From Actinomycetospora sp. (GTDB lineage: Bacteria; Actinomycetota; Actinomycetes; Mycobacteriales; Pseudonocardiaceae): a stretch of 11,655 nucleotides of DNA. The notes beneath the pieces were generated by a model, which did no database searches, had not been told where the DNA came from, and saw only the letters and a list, made by a program, of their open reading frames with translations. Shown here piece by piece: positions 6,149-11,655 of the stretch. Position 1 is the stretch's first letter. Every line of letters starts with the position of its first letter. The stretch spans positions 1-11,655 of the forward strand of contig JAICLN010000087.1 of assembly GCA_025925615.1 (NCBI GenBank), given 5' to 3'. The translations under genes and the position numbers were made by a program.

Positions 6149-6604
6149 TCAGCTCGCGTGCTCCTCGCTCGCGGTGGCGTCGTGACCGGCGTCGATGGAG
6201 TGGGGAGCTCCGGCGTGCTCCACGGCGATCCGGCGCGGCTTCGAGCGCTCGGAGACCGGGATGGTGAGCGAGAGGACCCCGTCGACGTACGAGGCGTGCA
6301 ACTGTTCGAGGTCCAGATCGCGCCCCATGGTCAGGCGGCGGCTGTAGCGCCCGCGGGGTCGCTCGGCGACGAGCCACTCCCCGGAGTCGCCCGGGGCGGT
6401 GCGCTCGGCGCTGACGGTGACGGTGTTGCCCTCGACCGAGATGTCGATCGATCCGGGGTCCACACCCGGGACGTCGAACGCGGCGATGACGTGGTCGCCT
6501 GCGCGGTAGAGGTCCAACGGCATCCCGGTGCCGGGCTGGCCGTGGCCGCCGGTGAGCCGGTCGAGCGAGCGGAACGCGTCGAAGGGGTCGTAGTTCAGCA
6601 GCAC
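6149..6604 (-). CDS. Hsp20 / alpha-crystallin family small heat-shock protein
   Basis: A 151-residue ATP-independent holdase chaperone that binds unfolding proteins in the cytoplasm as oligomers. The N-terminus (MLLNYDPFDAFRSLDRL) is typical of actinobacterial Hsp18/Hsp20. The alpha-crystallin domain covers about 28-128: DLYRAGDHVIAAFDVPGV (31-48), the strand VEGNTVTVSAER (57-68), RGRYSRRLTM (84-93) and the hallmark A-x-x-x-x-G-V-L, seen as ASYVDGVLSLTIP (104-116), then SKPRRIAVEH. The C-terminal I-x-I/V anchor is represented only weakly (IAV, 126-128), and the remaining tail is acidic. The GTG start at 6604 is set by AAGGAG (6614-6619), nine bases upstream. Its own promoter lies 5' of it, and a MerR-type regulator follows on the same strand. 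Confidence 0.94.
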   Translation of the reverse strand: MLLNYDPFDAFRSLDRLTGGHGQPGTGMPLDLYRAGDHVIAAFDVPGVDPGSIDISVEGNTVTVSAERTAPGDSGEWLVAERPRGRYSRRLTMGRDLDLEQLHASYVDGVLSLTIPVSERSKPRRIAVEHAGAPHSIDAGHDATASEEHAS

Positions 6605-6659
6605 AGTCGGTCACTCCTTCCTTCACCGCACTGCTAGCTCCAGCTGACTGACGTGGATA

Positions 6660-6688
6660 TTTATAGCCAGGCCTGGAGGTATGCGCAA
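6660..6688 (-). promoter_or_regulatory. Sigma-70-like promoter of the hsp20 gene
   Basis: Read on the minus strand: -35 TTGCGC (6683-6688), a 17-base spacer, then -10 TATAAA (6660-6665). The -10 is a near-consensus hexamer inside the most AT-rich patch of this intergenic region. A start near 6652 would give a leader of about 48 nt before the GTG. I looked for the HAIR operator (CTTGAGT-N7-ACTCAAG) of HspR and did not find it here. Confidence 0.55.
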
Positions 6689-6745
6689 GCCAGAGTTGCA
6701 GACGTTTACGAACTGCGCGACGTGCAACAGAACACGGCGCGCGAA

Positions 6746-6762
6746 CTTGCACGGTGTGCATG
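6746..6762. promoter_or_regulatory. Candidate operator for the TetR regulator
   Basis: CTTGCAC (6746-6752) and GTGCATG (6756-6762) form an inverted repeat with a 3-base centre and one mismatch pair. It lies 53 bases upstream of the MFS start, where a TetR repressor encoded in the same operon would be expected to act. A related GTTGCA/TGCAAC pair is at 6695-6700 and 6723-6728. Binding by this TetR is an inference. Confidence 0.35.
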
Positions 6763-6814
6763 AACGAGTGGCGTGAGCGGAGCCAGCCCACCGCTCCTCG
6801 TGAAAGCCGCATCC

Positions 6815-8418
6815 ATGACCGCGCCCGCACCCACCGCGCCGCCGAGCACCCCGACGAGCAAGCGCGCCGTGCTCGTCCCGCTCTCGGGCCTGCTGATGGC
6901 CCTCTTCGTCGCGATCCTGTCCTCGACGATCGTGTCCAACGCCCTGCCGCGGATCATCGGCGAGCTGGGCGGGACCCAGGCCCAGTACACGTGGGTCGTC
7001 ACCGCGTCGCTGCTGGCCATGACGGCGTCCACCCCGATCTGGGGCAAGCTCGCCGACCTCTTCTCGAAGAAGCTGCTCGTCCAGATCGCCATCACGGTGT
7101 TCATCGTCGGGACGATGCTGGCGGGCCTGTCGACGAGCTCGTCGCCGGCGGTGTCTCCGCGCTGCTGATCTGGACCTCGCTGGGCGGCAAGAACTTCGCC
7201 TGGATCTCCTGGGGCTCGCTCGCCTGGCTCGCCGCCGGGATCGTCGCGCTCGTCCTCGCCGTCGTCGTCGAGTCCCGCGCGAAGGAGCCGATCGTCCCGC
7301 TCCAGCTCTTCCGCAACCGCACCGTAGCGCTCGCGACCGTCGCCGCCCTCTTCGTCGGCGTGGCAATGTTCGGCTCCTCGGTCTTCCTGTCGCAGTTCTT
7401 CCAGCTCGCCCGCGGCGCCAGCGCCACCGAGGCCGGCCTGCTGACCCTCCCGATGATCGCGGGGCTGTTCCTCGCCTCGACAGTCGTCGGCCAGCTGATC
7501 TCGCGCTACGGCCGGTGGAAGCCGTACCTGGTCGGTGGCGGCGTGCTGCTCGTCGCCGGGCTGCTCATGCAGGGCCTGGTCATGGGCGCGGACACGCCGT
7601 GCTGGGAGCTCGCCGTCGCGATGGTGATGGTCGGGATCGGCGTCGGGTCGACCCAGCAGAACCTCGTGCTCGCCGTCCAGAACCAGGTCGCCCTGCGCGA
7701 CATGGGCGCGGCCAGCTCGACCGTCGCGTTCTTCCGGTCCCTGGGCGGCGCCGCCGGGGTGGCGGCCCTGGGCGCCCTGCTCTCGAGCCACGTCTCGTCG
7801 GCGATCACCTCCGGGCTCACCGCCGCCGGCATCCCGGCCTCGGCCACGTCGTCGTCGGGCGGCCAGATCCCGAACCTCGCGACGCTGCCCGCGGCGATCC
7901 GCACGATCGTCGAGGACGCCTACGGCGACTCCGTCGCCCTGATGTTCCTGGTCGCGGCCCCGCTGGCGCTGATCGCCCTCGTCGCAATCCTCTTCCTGCG
8001 CGAGGTGCCGCTGCGCACGACGATCGACGTCGACGACGAAGCCCCGACCCGGATCGAGGCCGCACCGGCGGTCGCCGACCACGACGACCTGGGCTCCGTC
8101 CTCGAGGGCCGGGTCCGCGACGGCGACCGCCCGGCCTCGGGCGCCGTGCTCACCGTCATCGACCGCGGCGGGCGCCAGCTGGCTCGCACGGTCGTCGACG
8201 ACGACGGGTACTACTGGCTCGCCGCCGACTCGGGCGAGGTGCCGCACCTGCTCGTTGCGCAGTGGCGGGGGACCCCGCACGTCGAACTGCTGGGCGGGAC
8301 GGTCGGCCGGCGCGACGTCGCCCTCACCGGCGACGCACCCACGGGCCGGCACCGCGCGATCACCGACGTCACCGTGCTCGATGCCGCCACCGAGGTCCTC
8401 CCGACGGTGACCCGATGA
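6815..8418 (+). pseudogene. DHA2-type MFS multidrug efflux gene with internal deletion and frameshift
   Basis: Remains of a 14-helix drug:proton antiporter of the EmrB/QacA group. The first part (6815-7168, 117 residues) has an N-terminal cytoplasmic stretch, helix 1 (VLVPLSGLLMALFVAILSST), the conserved NALPRIIGELGG, helix 2 (YTWVVTASLLAMTASTPIWG), the motif-A-like GKLADLFSKK, and helix 3 up to MLAGLS, then runs into a stop. The second part resumes in another frame near 7129-7145 with VAGGVSALLIWTSLGG (helix 7 region) and continues to 8418 with ESRAKEPIVPLQLFRNR, GLLTLPMIAG and the remaining helices. About 100 residues, helices 4-6 including motif C, are absent. The junction coincides with a 14-bp palindrome (7131-7144). 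After the last helix (LFLREVPLRTT) comes an extension of about 125 residues with a carboxypeptidase-regulatory-like beta domain. The stop overlaps the TetR start. No single frame encodes a complete pump. Confidence 0.8.
7131..7144. repeat. 14-bp perfect palindrome at the MFS deletion junction
   Basis: CGACGAGCTCGTCG is its own reverse complement and lies exactly where the MFS coding sequence jumps from the third-helix region to the seventh-helix region and changes frame. It may be the scar of a deletion between short GC-rich repeats, or the edge of an assembly collapse. Confidence 0.6.
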
Positions 8419-9074
8419 GCACGTTGACGGCCCACCGATCCGGCCCGGAGCAGACTGAGCCGGTGACGGTGGGTCGGCGGGAGCGCAAGAAGCAGGCCAC
8501 CCGTGCCGCGCTCAGCGAGGCCGCCCCGCGGCTGTCCCTCGAGCACGGGGTCGAGAACGTGACCGTCGAGCAGATCGCCGACGCCGCCGACGTCTCCCTG
8601 CGGACCTTCTTCAACTACTTCTCCAGCAAGGAGGAAGCGGTTGTCGCGGGCGACGCGGTCCGCGGGGAGATGCTCGTCGACGAATTCCGGTCCAGGCCCC
8701 CGTCGGAGAGCGTGCTGACGGCGCTGGAGGCCGCAGTCGTCGTCTTCGTCGACGACCTCGTCGGCAGCGGCCGGCGGGAGCAGATGCGGATGATGCGGAG
8801 CAGCACCGCCCTGCTGCCGCACCAGCTCGCCGCGTACGCCGCGTCGGAGCGGGCGCTGGGGGTGGCGGTCGCCGAGCGCGTCGGCGAGGTCGTTCCCGAC
8901 GACGTCGATGACGAGGACCGCCGCGTCGGGCTCTACCCGGCGCTGGTCGCGGCCACGACGATGGCCGGGATGCGTGTCGCCGTGCAGCGGTGGACCGACG
9001 GCGGCACCGAGGACCTGGAGGCCCTGTACGGCGTCATCGGCGAGGTGTTCGAACGCCTGGGCCGGGGGCTGTAG
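8415..9074 (+). CDS. TetR family transcriptional regulator
   Basis: A 219-residue regulator with a TetR N-terminal DNA-binding domain: RRERKKQATRAALSEAAPRLSLEHG (21-45) followed by the helix-turn-helix VTVEQIADAADVSLRTFFNYFSSKEEAV (49-76). FFNYF replaces the more common FYxHF, as in many actinobacterial efflux regulators. The C-terminal ligand-binding part (about 95-215) is helical and not informative about the ligand. The start ATG overlaps the MFS stop codon (ATGA), so it was coupled to translation of the pump gene; because that gene is now frameshifted, ribosomes entering from the 5' end would stop at 7168 and coupling may be lost. It probably repressed its own operon in response to an exported compound. 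A DMT-type membrane gene follows seven bases downstream. Confidence 0.92.
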   Translation: MSTLTAHRSGPEQTEPVTVGRRERKKQATRAALSEAAPRLSLEHGVENVTVEQIADAADVSLRTFFNYFSSKEEAVVAGDAVRGEMLVDEFRSRPPSESVLTALEAAVVVFVDDLVGSGRREQMRMMRSSTALLPHQLAAYAASERALGVAVAERVGEVVPDDVDDEDRRVGLYPALVAATTMAGMRVAVQRWTDGGTEDLEALYGVIGEVFERLGRGL

Positions 9075-9080
9075 AGCTCG

Positions 9081-10010
9081 GTGGACGCCGTCGCCGCCGC
9101 CCTCGCGGTGCTCGCCGCGCTGCTGTTCGCGATGGCGTCGGTCGCCCAGCGCGGCGCGGCGGCCGACGTGCCCGACGACGCGGCCCGTGGCGGCAGCCTC
9201 GTCGCGTGGCTGGTCCGCTCCCGGCGGTGGTGGGCGGGCGCGGTCGGGGACACCGCCGGCTACGGCGTCCAGGCCGCGGCCCTCGGGCTCGGCTCCGTCC
9301 TCCTGGTGCAGCCGCTGCTCGTGACGACCCTGCTCTTCGCGCTCCCGCTCGAGGCCCGGCGGTCCCGACGACGTGTGCCGACTCCGCACCGGTGGTGGTC
9401 GGGAGCGCTGGTCGTGGCGCTCGGCCTCTTCGTCGTGGTCGGGCAGCCGAGCGCGGGCACGGACCGGGCGCCGGCGTCGGCGTGGCTCCCGGCCGGACTG
9501 GTGCTCGTCGTGGTCATGGTGGCCTGCGTCGTCGGCGCCGGGCGACGACGCGGGCCCCGTCGGGCGGCGCTGCTCGCGGCTGCGGCCGGTCTCGCCTACG
9601 GGGCGGTCGGGGCGCTGACGAAGTCGGTGGTCGCCCTGCTCACCACGGGGTTGGTGCCGCTGCTGACCGGCTGGGAGACCTGGGCGCTCCTCGTGGCCGT
9701 CGCGGTCGGCACGCTGCTGCAGCAGGTCGCGTACGGGGCCGGCCCGCTGCCGGCGTCGTTGCCGGCCGTGACGGTGGGGGAGCCGGTGGGCGCGTCGGTG
9801 CTGGGCGTCCTCGTGCTGGGGGAGCACATCCGGGCGAGCGGTCCCGCGCTCGTGCTGATCGGTGCGCTCGCCCTGGTCATGGTCGTCGCGACGGTGGCCC
9901 TGGCCCGCGGCGCGGCGGCCACCCCTACTGGCGCGGCGCCAGCGCCGACATCGCCGCCCAGCGGTCCCACGGCACCGTCCAGTCCGCGATGTCGCCGTCG
10001 GCCAGGGTGA
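9081..10010 (+). CDS. DMT-family (EamA/NIPA-like) integral membrane protein
   Basis: A 309-residue protein with about nine or ten hydrophobic helices, starting VAAALAVLAALLFAMASVAQ (3-22). The pattern is that of drug/metabolite transporter superfamily proteins: AAALGLGSVLLVQPLLVTTLLFALPLE (65-91), a basic loop, then GALVVALGLFVVVGQP, and a second half with GLAYGAVGALTKSV, LLQQVAYGAGPLPASLPAVTVGEPVGA and a final helix ending ALVMVVATVALARG. The GEP motif near the penultimate helix is typical of this group. Substrate unknown. The start is the GTG at 9081, seven bases past the TetR stop; the ribosome binding site is poor, suggesting coupling with TetR. The last 30 or so residues (Pro/Ser/Thr/Arg) are encoded opposite the end of the L,D-transpeptidase gene and look like readthrough into antisense sequence. 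Confidence 0.82.
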   Translation: MDAVAAALAVLAALLFAMASVAQRGAAADVPDDAARGGSLVAWLVRSRRWWAGAVGDTAGYGVQAAALGLGSVLLVQPLLVTTLLFALPLEARRSRRRVPTPHRWWSGALVVALGLFVVVGQPSAGTDRAPASAWLPAGLVLVVVMVACVVGAGRRRGPRRAALLAAAAGLAYGAVGALTKSVVALLTTGLVPLLTGWETWALLVAVAVGTLLQQVAYGAGPLPASLPAVTVGEPVGASVLGVLVLGEHIRASGPALVLIGALALVMVVATVALARGAAATPTGAAPAPTSPPSGPTAPSSPRCRRRPG

Positions 10011-11154
10011 GCGGGACCGGGCTGTTGGTGACCTCGACCGGGTCGCCGAAGATCGCGGTGCCGAAGTACTGCTGGGCGTTGTCGTCCGAGAGGTTGACGC
10101 AACCGTGGGTCACGTTCTCCGACCCCTGCACCCCGTCGGTCTTCGGGTTGGCGTGGATGAACTCGCCGTTGTTCTCGATCCGCACCGCCCAGTGCTCGGG
10201 CACGTTCTCGTAGTCGTACTTCGGGTTCGACATCAGGACCGTCTCGGCCTTGCTCATGACGACGTGGATGCCGTTGGTGGTGTTGCGGTTCGGGTCGGAG
10301 CCGAGCCCGTAGCTCGCCGGGAAGTCCATGACGGTGCGGCCGTCCTGCACGACGAGCATCCGGTGGCTGGTGACGTCGGCCTTCACGATCTGGGACCGGC
10401 CGATCGTGAAGTGGCTGGTCACGTCCCGGGCGCCCCAGACGCCGTCGCCGTCGTCGACCCCGAGCTGGCGCACGGCCACCGCGACCTGCGTACCCGGCGT
10501 CCAGTAGCCCTGCGGGCGCCAGTGGGCGCGCGACCCGCCGTCGTCGTCGAGCCAGGCCCACGACCCGGTGGTCGGTACCGAGGTCTGCACCGACATCGCG
10601 CGCTCGGCGGCCGCCTTGTCCGCGACGTGGTGGTCGAACTGCACGATGATCGGCGCCGCGATCCCGACCGTGGCCCCGTCGTCGATGTTGATCTGCGCCT
10701 GCGTGGTCGTGTCCGGGACGAGCGTGCGGAACGAGCCGGTCACCGGCACCGTCGCGCCGTCCGCACCCGCGGCCTGCCCGGACCACGTGTAGGCGGTGTC
10801 GTACTGCAGCGGTCCCCGCGCCCGCCAGCTCCGGCCGTCCGCGCTCGGCGTCCCGGGGACGACGGTGCCGTCGGCCGCCTTCAGGGCGACCGAGGCCAGG
10901 CGGGCGTGGTCGGCGGTGACCGTGACCGGTTGGGCGGGTGCGACGTCGGCCGCGCCGGCCGGTGGGGTGAGCGTCACCGTCGGCCCCGGTTCCGAGGCGG
11001 TCGCTGCCTCGGCGATGCCGGGCCTCGACCCCGCGACCGCCGCGTACACACCGTTCCCCACGAGGAACACGAGCACGACCACCATCAGCCCCACGAAGCC
11101 GTGCTGCCAGACGCGCCGCATCGGCACCGATCCCCACCCCTCGTCGTCCGCCAT
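9925..11154 (-). CDS. L,D-transpeptidase with Ig-like domain (YkuD family)
   Basis: A 409-residue cell-wall enzyme that forms 3-3 cross-links in peptidoglycan, acting outside the membrane. It has a short cytoplasmic N-terminus, a membrane anchor at about 19-40 (FVGLMVVVLVFLVGNGVYAA), a Pro/Ala linker, an Ig-like domain (about 58-145), a second beta domain (146-252, FDHHVADKAAAERAMSV), then the YkuD catalytic domain (about 254-380). Catalytic residues are visible: H334 in FIHANP, and the motif THGCVNLS (349-356) with H350 and the nucleophile C352. A C-terminal segment with conserved Trp (DWTVPWDRWAAM) closes the protein, as in mycobacterial Ldt enzymes. There is no lipobox Cys. The ATG at 11154 is my choice; an ATG at 11121 (MRRVWQHGF) is also possible, and neither has a clear ribosome binding site. 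Its last 86 bases overlap the convergent DMT gene. Confidence 0.93.
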   Translation of the reverse strand: MADDEGWGSVPMRRVWQHGFVGLMVVVLVFLVGNGVYAAVAGSRPGIAEAATASEPGPTVTLTPPAGAADVAPAQPVTVTADHARLASVALKAADGTVVPGTPSADGRSWRARGPLQYDTAYTWSGQAAGADGATVPVTGSFRTLVPDTTTQAQINIDDGATVGIAAPIIVQFDHHVADKAAAERAMSVQTSVPTTGSWAWLDDDGGSRAHWRPQGYWTPGTQVAVAVRQLGVDDGDGVWGARDVTSHFTIGRSQIVKADVTSHRMLVVQDGRTVMDFPASYGLGSDPNRNTTNGIHVVMSKAETVLMSNPKYDYENVPEHWAVRIENNGEFIHANPKTDGVQGSENVTHGCVNLSDDNAQQYFGTAIFGDPVEVTNSPVPLTLADGDIADWTVPWDRWAAMSALAPRQ

Positions 11155-11219
11155 CGCGGGTAGGGAGACGGCCGGCGCCCCTCGGGGGTTGCCCCGGAGG
11201 TGGTCCAGGGTCAGGGTCA

Positions 11220-11284
11220 CTAGGCAGATGATCATGCCGAGCGCGACACTCCGACAGGCGCGCTCGGCATGATCATCTGCCTAG
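11220..11284. repeat. Perfect 26-bp inverted repeat, 13-nt spacer; possible terminator or extragenic repeat
   Basis: Arm 11220-11245 (starts CTAGGCAGATGATCATGC) is the exact reverse complement of arm 11259-11284 (ends GGCATGATCATCTGCCTAG); the spacer is 11246-11258. It lies 34 bases past the stop of the LuxR-type gene and 65 bases upstream of the L,D-transpeptidase start, both on the minus strand. It could end the LuxR-type transcript and shield the transpeptidase gene. Each arm contains an internal TGATCA palindrome. An outer 9-bp pair, CCCCTCGGG (11178-11186) and CCCGAGGGG (11290-11298), surrounds it loosely. No U-tract is present and no transposase is nearby. Confidence 0.8.
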
Positions 11285-11318
11285 CGCGGCCCGAGGGGTG
11301 CGGCCCGGTCGGCGTCGC

Positions 11319-11655
11319 TCAGCCCGCCAGCGCGTCGCGGAGGTCGGCGAACAGGTCGGTGCGCGTCTCCGAGCCGAGCCGCTGGCGCATCCGGCCGACG
11401 TGGTGCTCGACGGTCTTCGCGCTGATGAAGAGCCGGTCGCCGATCTCGCGGTAGGTCATGCCTTCGAGCAGCAGCTCGGCGACCTCGCGCTCGCGGTCGG
11501 AGATCACGCAGGGTCGCGACGACGGGCGCGGCGCGGGCTCGGGTGCCGACGGTGCGGTGGCCGCCGGGGCCGCGGGCACCGCCGCGGCGGCGGGCTCCTC
11601 GGCCGTCGACGGGCCGGCGAGCAGCCCGCGGGCCAGGCCGAGCATGGCGCCGAGG
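11319..11655 (-). CDS. LuxR-type transcriptional regulator, C-terminal part (runs off the window)
   Basis: The frame is open to the window edge, so only the C-terminal 111 or so residues are visible. An Ala/Pro-rich linker (AAAAVPAAPAATAPSAPEPAP) leads to a LuxR/GerE helix-turn-helix: VISDREREVAELLLEGMTYREIGDRLF, then ISAKTVEHHVGRMRQRLG, with the conserved E, G, I-A-type helix and K-T-V-E-x-H-V recognition helix. The gene ends RTDLFADLRDALAG. The internal ATG at 11645 is unlikely to be the start because the codons before it continue a similar sequence (LGAMLGLARG). The N-terminal sensing or partner domain lies outside the window, so the signal and targets are unknown. Transcription probably stops at the 26-bp inverted repeat just downstream. 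Confidence 0.85.
   Translation of the reverse strand, partial: LGAMLGLARGLLAGPSTAEEPAAAAVPAAPAATAPSAPEPAPRPSSRPCVISDREREVAELLLEGMTYREIGDRLFISAKTVEHHVGRMRQRLGSETRTDLFADLRDALAG

Noticed and set aside
7129..7168. Programmed ribosomal frameshifting to join the two halves of the MFS gene
   Set aside because: A frameshift could restore the frame but not the roughly 100 missing residues, and no slippery heptamer is present.
6706..8352. A 548-codon open frame on the minus strand opposite the MFS gene
   Set aside because: Low-complexity Asp/Arg/Gly/Gln-rich product with no family resemblance; the plus strand carries clear transporter motifs.
8211..9827. A 538-codon minus-strand frame opposite the TetR and DMT genes
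   Set aside because: A shadow of the plus-strand genes, with a His/Arg/Gln-rich composition typical of antisense GC-rich frames.
11220..11284. Inverted repeats as ends of an insertion sequence or attachment site
   Set aside because: The spacer is only 13 bases, there is no transposase or integrase in the window, and no target-site duplication is visible.
1..11655. tRNA, rRNA, CRISPR array or riboswitch
   Set aside because: No cloverleaf, conserved rRNA segment, regularly spaced repeats or known riboswitch core was recognised by reading both strands.

Overview
The window is very GC-rich (roughly 70% by eye, with strong G/C bias at third codon positions). It carries gene families typical of mycolyl-less, filamentous-type Actinobacteria: a DrrAB-like ABC exporter, a LuxR-type regulator, an L,D-transpeptidase with an Ig-like domain, an iron-containing redox enzyme next to a CDGSH protein, and a MerR/Hsp20 pair. 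A member of the Pseudonocardiales (Pseudonocardia or Actinomycetospora type) fits best. That assignment is an inference from gene content and style, not a database result.

Layout. 1-1362: an iron-containing redox enzyme of the heme-oxygenase-like fold (+) runs tail to tail into a small CDGSH iron-sulfur protein (-), and their coding 3' ends overlap. 1363-1698: a gene-free stretch with two hairpins. 1699-2115: a SnoaL-like/ester-cyclase-type protein (-) with a strong ribosome binding site. 2116-2381: a gene-free stretch with a long imperfect inverted repeat. 2382-4165: a two-gene ABC exporter operon (-), ATPase then permease, joined by a 4-nt GTGA overlap. 4368-4934: a secreted protein (+) with a Ser/Thr repeat linker, closed by a strong hairpin. 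5024-5560: a DinB-family protein (+). 5566-6604: a MerR-type regulator and an Hsp20 small heat-shock protein (both -), with a recognisable promoter upstream of Hsp20. 6815-10010: a + strand operon made of a broken DHA2-type MFS efflux gene, a TetR regulator (ATGA overlap) and a DMT-type membrane protein. 9925-11154: an L,D-transpeptidase (-). 11319-11655: the C-terminal end of a LuxR-type regulator (-) that runs off the window. A perfect 26-bp inverted repeat lies between these last two genes.

How the genes work together. Three small modules are clear: the DrrAB-like exporter; the MerR regulator beside its probable target Hsp20; and the TetR regulator translationally coupled to a drug-efflux pump. 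That pump has lost about 100 residues in the middle and is out of frame across the gap, so it is either a real pseudogene or an assembly error. The remaining genes look like independent housekeeping or accessory genes. I found no insertion sequence, CRISPR array, tRNA, rRNA, prophage or obvious new multi-gene system. The most unusual items are the deletion junction of the MFS gene, which sits on a 14-bp palindrome, several long intergenic palindromes, and a secreted repeat protein with a C-terminal PKGGVNTGDGS tail.
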